From Cryptomeria japonica (lineage: Eukaryota; Streptophyta; Pinopsida; Cupressales; Cupressaceae), in NCBI RefSeq assembly GCF_030272615.1, contig NC_081408.1, positions 304,949,950 to 305,013,949 on the forward strand: 64,000 nt of DNA, given 5' to 3'. A model generated the notes under the pieces. That model did no database searches. It was not told the origin of the DNA and saw only the letters and a list, made by a program, of their open reading frames with translations. Within the stretch, counting starts at the first letter, position 1. The number at the start of each line of letters is the position of its first letter. Made by a program: the position numbers and the translations under genes. This document shows, piece after piece, positions 32,673-43,219 of this stretch.

Positions 32673-33100
32673 ATCTCCCCCTTTGGCATTGATGTCAACT
32701 TCTCACAGTCCACTCCATACCGGTACATTTCTCCCCCTTTGACATAATGACAAAGGATACTTGCGCACTCCCTCTTTGATCCATACCATGCTCCCCCTAA
32801 GCCACATAAACCTTCCTACACAGATGATAAAACTCCCAACTTGTGTGAGAGGTACTTGAATGTGCTTACCGGTAGTGGTTTGGTGAAAATGTCTACTACT
32901 TGTTAACTAGTAGGAACATAGTCCATTCTTACCTCTTGTCCTTCAACCTTCTCTCTGAGGAAGTGGTATTTGATTACAAGTGTTTTGTTCTGGAATGCAT
33001 GACTGGATTCTTTGCCATGTTGATTGCACTCGAATTGTCACACCAGATGAGAATTGGTTCAGTGATGTCTACCTGTATATCCTGGAGAGTCTGCTTCATC
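32673..33100 (-). other. Copia-1 3' non-coding region and polypurine tract
   Basis: Next to the LTR the minus strand reads CCAAAGGGGGAGAT (about 32673-32686), the polypurine tract. Two further tracts occur in minus sense near 32730-32745 (CAAAGGGGGAGAA) and 32790 (TTAGGGGGAGC). No coding domain is seen. The open frame at 32900-33103 is antisense to the tail of pol. Confidence 0.7.
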
Positions 33101-33600
33101 TAAAGCACCTGAGAGCAGCATGTGGTAGCAACAATGTACTCAACTTCAACAGTGGATAAGGAGATCGAGTCCTGCTTCTTGCTATGCCAAGAGACCAATC
33201 AGTCACCTAGAACGAATGCACCACCACTTGTGATCTTTGTATCATTAGTGCATCCTACCCAATCAGCATCAGTGTGTGCTTCCAGGATAAAATTTCCTTA
33301 TTTAGGGTACCAAAAACCATACCTGAGAGTTCCTTGTAGGTACCTAAAAATTTTTCTCACAGCATTCATGTGTGACTGCTTTGGTGCAGCTTGGAATCTG
33401 GCTACCATGCATACTGCCAAAACTATATCCAGTCTTGAAGCAACCAGATACAATAAAATACATGTCATGGATCTGTACAGAGTCTGATCCACTACCGGTG
33501 ATTCATCATTCTTACTCAATTTTCTACCTATCACCATGGGAGTACTTACCAGTTTGCAATCTTCCAATGGAATTTCTTCAGCATCTCCTTTGCATACTTG
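33101..33600 (-). pseudogene. pol: Copia-1 RNase H
   Basis: Minus-strand reading: KLVSTPMVIGRKLSKNDESP, DQTLYRSMTCILLYLVASRLDI, FRYLQGTLRYGFWYPK (33298-33567). In other frames TDADWVGCTNDTKITSGGAFVLG and STVEVEYIVATTCC follow. The catalytic Asp and Glu regions are recognisable. Stops and shifts interrupt the reading. This is the C-terminal pol domain. Confidence 0.8.
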
Positions 33601-34460
33601 ACCTGTGAGATAAAGATTCCTTTATCTTTCTATAATATTTGCAAGCCAAGGAAGTAAGTCAATTCACCAAGCATTGACATCTCAAATTCTGACTGCATCT
33701 AATCAGCAAACTCTTTGCAGAGAGTATCCTTGTTGCCTCCAAAGATGATGTCATCTACATACACAACCACAATAATCATGTGATTCCCATCTTTCCTTAT
33801 GTACAAATTACTGTCAGCACTTCCCTTTTTGAATACTTGCTCCTTCAGATACTGATCTAATCTTGAGTACCATGCTCTAGGAGATTGCTTCAAACCGTAC
33901 AGATCCTTCTTCAACCGACACACAAATGTCTCATCATCATCCTACAAAAATCCTTCCAGTTGCTCCATGTATACTTCTTCTTCTAAATTTCCATTTAGAA
34001 AAGAAGATTTTACATCCATTTGGTATACTTTGTAGCCCTTGTAGGTAGAGTAAGCTAAAAACATCCTAATTGCTTATAATCTAGCCATCGGTGCAAATGT
34101 TTCTTCAAAGTCAATCCCTTCTACTTGAGAGTATCCTTTTCACGCTAGTCTAGCTTTATGCCTTACAATCTTACCTTCTGCATTTATTTTATTCTAGTAG
34201 ACCCACTTTGTACCAATGATATTCTTGTCTTCCGATCTAGGGACTAACTCCCAAGTCTTGTTCTTCTCAATCTGGTGTAGTTCTTCTTCCATGGCATCCA
34301 TCCATTCTTGTCTTTTGCTAGCCTCACTAAAATTTTTGAGTTCAACTTTAGTCATGAGGCATAGGTTGACTTGTTCATCATTCTGGGCAAGTCTTCTTTT
34401 AGTATGCACACCATCATTCTTATTCCCCAGAATTTTCTCTTCTGGGTGATTCAACTGTAC
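33601..34460 (-). pseudogene. pol: Copia-1 reverse transcriptase
   Basis: The minus strand from 34454 gives RQEWMDAMEEELHQIEKNKT and NIIGTKWVY. Then come HKARLA-stop-KGYSQVEGIDFEETFAP, YQMDVKSSFLNGNLEEEVYM (catalytic Asp), DLYGLKQSPRAWYSRLDQYL and VVVYVDDIIFGG (YVDD box intact). At least five in-frame stops replace codons usually read as Gln, Lys or Trp. The arrangement matches Copia-2, but the sequence is a different copia family. Confidence 0.85.
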
Positions 34461-35440
34461 ATACCGGTTGGGAACCTTCTAGGATGCTACCTCTGATGCA
34501 ATTTCTATCTGAGCTTCATAATATTCATCACTGGAGTCATCATATCAGTTAACCAATGGTTGATAACCTCTATGCATATCTTCATCAACTCTTACATGCA
34601 CACTTTCAACAGATCTTCTTAATCTTTTATTGTAGCATTTGTAGGCTTTGTTGTTAGATGAGTAACCAAGGAAGATCCCTTCATCACTCCTAGAGTCAAA
34701 ACTTCCCAAACCATCCATATCTTTCTTAAGAAGCACTTGCTTCTAAATACTTTGAAATATTTGACTAATGGCTTCTGGTCATACCATAACTCATAAGGTG
34801 TCATCTTGTTGTTTGTTCTTAATTGAACCCGGTTCAAAGTGTATGCAACAGTATGAACATCTTATTTCCAATAAGTATCAGGCAAATTGGCCTCATTCAA
34901 CATGGTTCTGGCCATCTCTTTGACTGTCTTGTTCTTCCTTTCTACCACTCCATTTTGCTATGGTCTTCTAGGAGCAGAGTATTACCTTCTAATTCCATGT
35001 TTTTCATAATAATCTTCAAATTCATTTGATGTGAACTCTCCACCACTGTCTGATCTTAGGCATTTTACTTTGTACCCACTTTCCTTTTCTACCATTTTCT
35101 GAAAGATCTTGAATCTTTCAAATGCTTGTGATTTATCTTGCAGAAATGTAACCCATGTCATCCTTGAGTAGTCATCAATGAAGAGCATGAAGTATCTTTT
35201 ACCAGCAAGTGCTCTTGTTCTATTTGGACCACATAGATCTGTATGCACAATTTCAAGTGTCTTGGAGGTGTTGTGCTCCTTTGTCCTGAAACTCACTTTT
35301 GTTTTCTTAGCTTTTACACATTCATCATAAATGTATTTACCGGTTTGATGATGAGTGGAATGTTCCTCACACACTCCTTTTTTCTTACTACAACTAAGTT
35401 ATCAAAATTTATGTGGCCTAATATTTTGTGCCATGGCCAA
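34461..35440 (-). pseudogene. pol: Copia-1 integrase
   Basis: The minus strand from 35374 reads CEEHSTHHQTGKYIYDECVKAKKTK (zinc-binding end), LEIVHTDLCGPNRTRAL (first Asp), MLFIDDYSRMTWVTFL, VKCLRSDSGGEFTSNEFEDY (second Asp) and YEKHGIRR. It goes on to NRVQLRTNNKMTPYELWYDQKP near 34800 and FDSRSDEGIFLGYSSNNKAY near 34690. The catalytic Glu region (about 34940-34975) is in a damaged frame. Confidence 0.83.
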
Positions 35441-35850
35441 CTTTAATCTACTTGTCCTAACATACATTAGGACTCATAGCATTCCTTCAGATTATAAACA
35501 TTTCCATCAGTTCTCTTTCCTTCTGCCACAACTTTACCGGTGTTGTCTTTCTTTATCTGGCAACCGGTTAAATTAAAGGTGAATTTGTAACCTTTGTCAC
35601 ACATTTGACTCACACTCAGCAGATTATGTTTGAGGCCTTCCACATAGTATACATCATGTGCCTTCAGTTTTCCATCAATGCTTAATGTTCCTTTTCCCTT
35701 TATCTTGATGAGGAATTGTCTCCAAACCTTACCGATCCACCATTCCAATCTTCATGTTTAATGGTTTTCCTTTTGTCACTAGTCATATGGTTTGAGCAAC
35801 CACTATCCACCACCCATAGATTTTTCCTTTCAGCATGCAAGGTATTCTAC
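35441..35850 (-). pseudogene. pol: Copia-1 protease region
   Basis: The minus strand near 35845-35760 reads NLWVVDSGCSNHMTSDK, with the protease DSG motif. It is followed by GKGTLSIDGKLKAHDVYYVEGLKHNLLSVSQM, the conserved segment between protease and integrase. Frameshifts lie near 35700-35750. Confidence 0.8.
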
Positions 35851-36344
35851 ACTATGAGACTAGATTTTGCCTTTTCCTTTTCTTTCTCAACCCAAACTGG
35901 TTTGAATTCCTTCTTCTTGTCAGCTACTATATTCAGCTCAGATTTAGTTTCCAATTCATGATTTGTATTTTCCTTCATTTTCTTGATCTTCTTTTTTTTC
36001 CATAACTTTGCTATGTGTCCAAATTCTTGACAATTATAGCATTTTATATTTTCATTAACAGGAACATCCTTAAAATTATTATAAGGTGCTGGCTTGTTTT
36101 TCCTACAATCAAAACTCTTGTGTCCATATCCATTGCACTGATAGCGGGCAACATTCATATCTTGGAGTACATTAAAAGAATTTCTACTTTCATAATTTAT
36201 AGAAGGCTTATTGTTTACCCTACAGTCAGCTATTTTGTGCCTAAATTTATTACATTGGTAACAATAACCATGAAAGTCTGATACATACAGGTTGGGTTGT
36301 CTTGGTCTTGAATGAAACTGCCTCATTAGGTGTCTTTCATTCAT
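35847..36344 (-). pseudogene. gag: Copia-1 second zinc-knuckle cluster of gag
   Basis: A 165-codon open stretch with three CCHC-type units: CYQCNKFRHKIADC (complete), then RYQCNGYGHKSFDC (first Cys replaced by Arg) and CYNCQEFGHIAKLW (last Cys replaced by Trp). A Lys/Glu-rich tail follows. These nucleic-acid-binding units lie downstream of a coiled coil. They are separate from a first knuckle at about 37250, so this gag had two knuckle regions. Confidence 0.75.
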
Positions 36345-36368
36345 GTTGTTGAATCTCGTGAATCCTTC

Positions 36369-37246
36369 TCAGTCAATTCTTACATTCCTCCTTAGGTCTG
36401 CATATATATGCATGAAATGTGGCCTACGGTTCATTCCTACATACCGGTTTGCATGTTGATTTCCAACAACATTTGCATATGTCTTTTTGCTGGTATCCTT
36501 GCCTACAGTGAATGTCTTCTTTATTTTACCTTCAATTGAAGAGGTGAACATTATCTCTTTGTCATATTTACCTTTGTGGGTTGAACCTTGACCAACTTCA
36601 AAGCCTAGACCTCTGGTGTCTTTGGATTGCTTTTGTTTTCTCAACATCTTATCCAAAGCCTTAGTGTTGCCTTCATACTTCTTATTTTTATCTCTTCCTT
36701 GCTTTCTTCAAGCTCCTTTCTGAGCTTTATTATTTCTTCTTCCAACTCTTGATGCTCCTTTTCTTTCCTTGTCAGATCAAGGGTTGTAGCATCATCGATC
36801 CTCTTAGTTTCTTCCAGTTGTAGTTTCAAGTCAAATAAGATTTGACTGGACTCTTCCAATGATTGCTTCAAGAGATCTTGTTCTTCTACTACAGCAAGCT
36901 TAACCCTCTTGATTTCTCTTCTTGTTTTACTCAATTCCTCAAGTGCACTGATAAGTTCACTTTCCAAATCCACTTCAGCCTCAATGTCCTCTTCTTCCTC
37001 ATCTTCATTAGCAAGTCTAGTGAGTGCCATGAAAAGATTTACTCTTATGTCATTCTCATGGTCATCATCTTTTGATGGATCTTCATCATCTGTTGTGTCA
37101 TCCTTAATGGTATATAAGTTGTTTTGGTTCTGGTAGCCTCTTCTTCCTTTTCGGTAGTCATTCCTATCTCTGTCTTTGCTGGCAGATCTTCTGAACTCTC
37201 TTGAATCATCTCCACTAGATTCTTTGTGAGGACAACTTGCAGCAAA
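36369..37246 (-). pseudogene. gag: Copia-1 gag coiled-coil and RGLGF linker
   Basis: The minus strand at 36641-37030 encodes a long Glu/Lys/Leu heptad-like helix: SELISALEELSKTRREIKRV, then LEETKRIDD, then EHQELEEEIIKLRKELEE. The next frame (36369-36656) has LRKQKQSKDTRGLGFEVGQG. The same RQ/KQ…RGLGF motif occurs in TE-D (47131-47487). An acidic/Arg-rich piece at 37045-37245 links back to the first knuckle. The role is probably multimerisation of gag. Confidence 0.7.
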
Positions 37247-38065
37247 CTATCCTACTTTCCCACAGTTGAAGCATTTTAGTGGTAACTTTCCTTTGTACCG
37301 GCCAGATCCTCTTTTGAGCTTCCTGACAAAGTTTGCTACTTCAGCATCAGAGTCTTCACTGGGTTCTTTATGAGTAATAGCTTCTTTCACCTTTTTGGAG
37401 ATGTTGAATGTTGCTTCTTTCCTTGTGGAAGTCTCACCGGTTGTTCTCATCTCATAGGCTATCAGGGAGCCAAATAGTTCATCCATTGTAAAAGTCTTTA
37501 GATCCTTGGCTTCTTCTATGGCTGACACCTTAGTATCATATTTGGGACTGAGGGATCTAAGTATCTTTTTGACAAGAATCTCATATGCGATTTCTTCTCC
37601 AAGTCCTCTAATAGTATTCACAGTTTCATCAAATCTATGAAGATAGTCTGTAATCTTTTCATCATCTTTCATCTTGATGCTTTCAAGTTGGCTTCTCAGC
37701 ATTTGTAGCTTGGCTTCCTTGACCTTTGCATCTCCCTCAAACAACCTCTGTAATTTGGCCCATGTCTCCTTTGTTGAAACATAGTGCATGACTTTGACAA
37801 ATTCATTATCGGATAGTCCACTCAAGATGGCATGTTTTGCCTTTGCATTATTCTCATACTCCCTTTTTGCATTTGGATCAGTGGGAGGAGTATTGAGAAT
37901 GACACACCCATTCTTGACCGACATCCACACATCAAAATCAAGAGATGAAATATAGGTCTCCATTCTTCTGCTCCAGAAGGCATAGTTGGATCCATCAAAC
38001 ATGGGGGACTTTAAGGAAGCATACCTGCTCCTTGCCACTGTGCTCAAAGTCCAGAATCTACCCAA
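37247..38065 (-). pseudogene. gag: Copia-1 gag N-terminal (UBN2-type) domain
   Basis: A 272-codon open stretch. Key blocks are SPMFDGSNYAFWSRRMETYI, AKAKHAILSGLSDNEFVKVM, AKETW-like STKETWAKLQRLFEGD, LRSQLESIKMKDDEKITDYL and LVKKILRSLSPKYDTKVSAI. It ends at LKCFNCGKVG, the start of the first CCHC knuckle. The first codon of this stretch is TTG, not ATG, so the original start is lost or lies within the first 20 codons. It is adjacent to the PBS and 5' LTR as expected. Confidence 0.83.
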
Positions 38066-38086
38066 GGTTTAAAGATAACTTGGAAC

Positions 38087-38102
38087 TAGGCTCTGATACT
38101 AA
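38087..38102 (-). promoter_or_regulatory. Copia-1 primer-binding site
   Basis: The minus strand after the 5' LTR reads AATTAGTATCAGAGCC, one base from the TTGGTATCAGAGCC Met-tRNA type. Confidence 0.75.
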
Positions 38103-38103
38103 T

Positions 38104-39564
38104 TGTTGAACACAGAATACCACTGAGAGGGGGATGAATTAGTGGTTTCCAATTTTTGTCTTTATCAATCCCTTTTAAATAATCAATTAACTCCTTAGCC
38201 ACTTAAACAATCATACCGGTAAGGCAAGAGAAAAAAACAAAAATATCACACACATACAAGAGATTCACAACACCAGATTTACGAGGAAAACCCAATATGG
38301 GAAAAACCTCAGTGAGAAATGTTGTTGGAGACTACTGCTCCAATCCAACCTCACAATAAAACATAGTTACAAAGTTTAGGGCACCAACCGAAGGAGCTAC
38401 AACCCCTCTCAGATTTATGGGCTACAACCCAAAGGAGCACCGACCCCTACACCAAGCTACAACTCAATATTCACAATGTAAACTTCAAATACATAAATTA
38501 CTATAATGTTACAAGTGAATCTTGAAAACTTATCAAGTGTCTTACTTTGTCAGTGAAGTACCTTCTCTCCTTGACCAACTCACTCTTCTTCCTACTCTGT
38601 ACCTGTTGCTTCTCTATTGGATCTACATTTCACTCTCTGCACATCACCGGTATCACACTCTGTTGACATAAGAACTACCAGTTCTTCTCTCAAATCGGTG
38701 GAAAGCTTCAACCAGTTTCACTCTTACTTCCAAACTCTTCTTAGATGCTCGTTGAGCACTTGGTTGATCTTGTTCTTACTTGCAAAATTCTTCCACTTCG
38801 CAACAACAACAATATTCTCTTTTTCAGTAGCAATATTCTTCCTCTTCTATCGTATACTTATAGACTGGTTTTCCCTCCAAAAACCAATTCAAAAACTAGG
38901 CGGTTAGGGTTTCCTCACCATTCTCAAGGCAAACAAAATCCAATCAGATCTTACAAGATCTAATTACCTTGATGTCCATTTATTCATCTTTGTCATTTTT
39001 GTGCCTTTTAAAACACGATTTTTAGATAAGGAAAACACGATCCATTATCTCGATCTACATCTATCAAACTGCTATTAATATCTTTTTTGTTTTCCTTCTC
39101 GAGGTATTCTTTCAATCCGATATTCTTTCTTCAATCCAGGCACCAACTTCTCCCTGATCTTCCTTTATCATACCTTCTTCCTCGAGCTGCAATCAGTCTG
39201 ATGCAATCCCGTGATTTGTGGCTCCTTCATTAATGGCGATTATCTATTTCATCAACCCTGTCGATGAAGCTTCACCAACCACACCCTACTTACGACCTCA
39301 ACTTCACATAGCATCACACTGATCAAGACATGACCTGCCAACACACAGTCAGTCCGACAAACATATACCAATAAAACCCTTTGCCAGTAGAGTGTTCTTC
39401 TTATGTTGACCGGTATAGCATCCTGTACTGGTTGCACATCTTTACTTCTGGTGGTGTAAGACAACTTCTAACATTTTGCCTCATCATCATAAACAAGCAA
39501 CCATCCTTCATCCTCAATCTCCATCGGTTGACATCAATGACAACTTAGTACCAAAATGCCAACA
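38104..39564 (-). mobile_element. Copia-1 5' LTR (intact copy)
   Basis: 1,461 bp from TGTTGAACAC to AATGCCAACA on the plus strand, followed by CTGCA (39565-39569; CTACA on the other side of the element). It contains the uninterrupted sequence corresponding to the Copia-2 insertion site near 39330 and a TATA-like box at 38855-38862. Minus-sense poly-C and TTTTCCC motifs lie near its end. Confidence 0.9.
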
Positions 39565-39569
39565 CTGCA

Positions 39570-42043
39570 GATATCCTAACACCTACATTTTCGACCAACC
39601 AAAACTCAACCACCACCTTCCAAGCCTCCTGAAAACCATCTAAATGAAGCAGATTACAAACCCACCCAAGTTCCTCATCTTCGAATGCATGAAACTGACG
39701 AACCTCAAAAGGAAAGAATCAGCAGAAGGATGAAATGCTAAAAATAGTAATATGACCAGCTCATATATATCACAAACCAAATGAAAGATGGCATCATAGA
39801 AAATATTGCTCGAAGAGATGCTTGATATCTCACACATGCCAAAATAAACAACTTGCACAATCATAATTACCAAACCAATGATCCCAGGATACAATCAACA
39901 GCCAACATAAAGACCTCACACATTCATAATTAGCAAACCAATGCTCCCAAGATACGATCCACAATAATGAGATAAGCCGATCAACAATAATGATTGTAGC
40001 AGTACAGTTTGGAGAAGGAAAGAAATCATGCATAATAAGAAATAATTTACCAATATGCAACTTCAAAACACCGATCCAAATAAAACAAATAAAATGAGGA
40101 TAGAGTAATTATGAAAGAGACATGTCGCACAAATAAATTCCATAATAGGAAGATCATAGAAAGCACCACCCTTTGTAGAGAAGACACTTGGAATGTATGG
40201 AGTCAGCAAAAGTCCTACCACAAAATAAATAAGTGGACAACACCCTCCCTAATATAACACATACAAGTATATCAACTACGAAAAGGGTGTGAGACAAAAA
40301 AGGCAAGACATAAGTATCAAACCATAAACTCTCATGATCACAGAGCATACGAAGAACCAGAATAATAATGAGAACCAAAATACAACTGTCCTCAAAGGAC
40401 TCAAAAAAGAATAGTCATTACTCCATTAGCATAAACATGAATGAAATGATAAAGCCATTATTACTCCCAATCATGAAGACAAACCTTTCCGAAAGAAGAA
40501 CATGAATCCTAAAGATGAAAAAACCATACAATCTAATCTCAGAATGTCACAACCTCAAAAATTGCACAGTCAACAGACTAGCCTCAGAAGAAAATCTAAC
40601 ACATAGACATGCCATGCCAAGTCATAAATGGAAAGCACCCATTGACCACTAGCCAACATAACAACTAACCTTAGGAAATGTCGACCAAACCAAACTAATA
40701 TAAAATGATTATGCGAGAGGAGGGAATATCCGAAGGGGAAACCTCCAAGTAATCCAAACACTTGACTGTTGCCTTGTTAGCAATAAAATCAGAAATACAA
40801 TTAATTTCCCTATAGCAATGAGAGATAGAAAAGGAGCTAAAAGACTTTAATTGACAAGAATTCGATCTAAAATATATTGTAACTACCAAGAGGCACATTT
40901 ATTATTGGAGACCGAATGCAAAGCCACCATATAATCACCTTCAATTACAATGTCCTTAACGCTCAGTAAAATAGCTAAATCCAGGCCAAATGATAAAGCA
41001 TGGAACTCTGCAGAATTGTTAGATCCAATACCAATATATTTACAAGAAGCCTTGACAATTTTTGAATTATCATAAAAAATGGCAGATCCAATCCCATGTT
41101 TTCTTGGATTTCCCTTAGCAACCCCATCAAAATTTAATTTAAATGCGAATTGTAGAGGAGGGGACCATTTAGCATGACTACACTTGACAACAAAAGATAA
41201 CCCTCAGGATACATACCCATTAGATGGAATGACTCGAAGAGCCTCCCAGTTCCATGTCACCCAATTATCCCAATGAGAAAAGTAACGCAAATGGTCCAAA
41301 TTTTTATAAATAAAGGAGAGCACCACTTTAGAAAAAGAAGATTCAATCTTGCCTATCACATCAACCAAGGAAGCAGATTCACATTTGAAAATTATATGAT
41401 TCCTCGCAAGCCAAATATCCAAATAAAAATAGAAGTAGAAACAATCCAGAGATAGGAATAGAAAGAATTCAAATACAACATAGGACAAGCCATGAATTGG
41501 GACAAGAGATTAGGATAAATAGTAGATGTCCATCCAAGCTTGCCAAATAGCCAATACCAGCAATCTGATGCAAAAGGACAATGCAAAAACATATGATCCA
41601 AAGATTCCATGAAGAAGCCACAAAACACAAGAGGAAATAAAGTTGTAATCCCAAGTCTATCTAATCTCATCCCCATAAGGACTCCATTTTGAAATTATAA
41701 TCAAGCAAAAGAAACAGCTTTAGGCAAACAAGCTGAATGCCAAAAGAGTTGAGAAGACCAAGAGGAGAAAGAAAAGGGGTGAGACAAAGACTTGTAGCCA
41801 TCCTTTACTGTATAAGAACCTGACACATTCTTAGGCTAGATCAAATCATCCTCCATGTCCTGAAATACAAGCATTCTCTTCTTAAGTTCCTGTACATAAG
41901 CATCCTTAAGTTCTTGATCTACCAACATAGAATCTATGGATTTCCAATGAAACACAAGATAGGGACCAAAAACATCAACATAATAGTAATCAACAACAAA
42001 CACGCCCCAATGACCTTTGAGGATATCTAATAAAGGAAACCAA
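39570..42043 (-). pseudogene. LINE-2 zinc-finger region and RNase H
   Basis: The minus strand from 42043 continues LINE-2 with WFPLLDILKGHWGVF. Near 41400-41676 it reads LDHMFLHCPFASDCWYWL and LARNHIIF, the zinc-finger region of plant LINEs. From about 41150 comes RNase H: LNFDGVAKGNPRKHGIGSAI (catalytic Asp), then NNSAEFHALSFGLDLAI (Glu), VIEGDYMVAL (Asp), and ISHCYREINCISDFIANKAT near 40790-40830. Below about 40700 only AT-rich 3' untranslated-like sequence is seen; open frames at 39640-40761 show no motif. Several stops are present. Confidence 0.8.
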
Positions 42044-42048
42044 TCCCG

Positions 42049-42973
42049 TGTTGGTATCCAAGAACACTGAGGGGGGGGGGGTAAATCAGTGTTCTGCTAG
42101 TATGATAAGATTTTATCCTTTTATACCATACACATATAAACCGGTAAATAAATAAACATATAACAAGAAGAAAATAAACTATCCACATAAATGAACACCA
42201 TAACACAGAGAGTTTATATGTGGAAAACCTCAAAGAGTAGAAACCACGGTAGTATTTGTGACCCACAATATCAGTTCATTGGCCATATGAAAAGATATTA
42301 CATATAATGGGGGCATGCACATGCAGGAAGGCACACTTCATAGAGCATACTGCTCATCACTAATGAGTCTCACTAGCTACAAGCTTTCTACTAAAGTAAA
42401 ATACTGAAGAATGAACTCAAGAATGCATCTACTATGCCAAATAGAGTTGTGGTTCTAGCTCTTCTCTGTACCGGTTCATAAACCTTGAACACTATTACTA
42501 GAATCTCTTCTACTCCAAGAATGATTTCCAAGCTATCTATAGATCATTGTATGATATAAAATTTGCATACAAAATGATCTTCATTCATATACTTTGCATT
42601 ATATAGTTTTGCTATATTCTCCTTTATCCATAGCATGTCTATCTCATGTGTATATTTTGCAAAATGACCTAGCAGACTAGCCTCTATACCCATTACAAAC
42701 AATATGCCTTATGTCAGCTTACAATATATTTACAAAAGATATTCAATCTCGGCCTCAACAATAATTACAAAATGATTTACTAAATAAATCTTCTTTGATG
42801 CCAGTTTCCTTGAAGTATTGATGTCTATATTTGTGTCGATGTCTGTGTAGCCCTGAATGCTCCAAAGTCGGTATCTTCTGGTATATGCCTCCTAGTGTCG
42901 GTATATGACTTCCATCTAATCTTGTTGCCATAAATGACAACAAAATGAATCCAATGAGTGTCAATTGCCAACA
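42049..42973 (-). mobile_element. TE-D 3' LTR
   Basis: 925 bp, from TGTTGGTATCC to ATTGCCAACA on the plus strand. In minus sense it ends with the poly-C box (11 C) and GTGTTCTTGGAT, like TE-A. The GTGGGTCACAAATA and GAGGTTTTCCACA motifs lie near 42225-42275. Confidence 0.88.
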
Positions 42974-43219
42974 GTCTCCCCCTTTAGCATTGATGGCAAC
43001 ACTCATGTGAAAAATGAATTCCTTGTCGGTTCAACTGAAATATACTCCCCCTGAGCAATACATTCCTTCTGATATCTTGATGTACTTCCCATGTGTTCTC
43101 ATATGGTATTCTCTAAAATTTTTCACATATATACATACTCCCCCTTTGACATTAATGCCAAAGACTAGTGAAAGAATTGAAAGAATTTAGAACAAAAGAA
43201 TAAATGAAAACTGTTGATA
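42974..43219 (-). other. TE-D 3' internal region with polypurine tracts
   Basis: The minus strand has ATCAATGCTAAAGGGGGAGA next to the LTR (42974-42995) and a second tract with GTCAAAGGGGGAGT near 43137-43155. The duplicated tract layout matches TE-A. Confidence 0.7.

Noticed and set aside
39640-40761. Minus-strand open frames rich in hydrophobic residues, possible membrane protein
   Set aside because: They lie downstream of the LINE-2 RNase H in AT-rich 3' sequence, in different frames with no shared motif.
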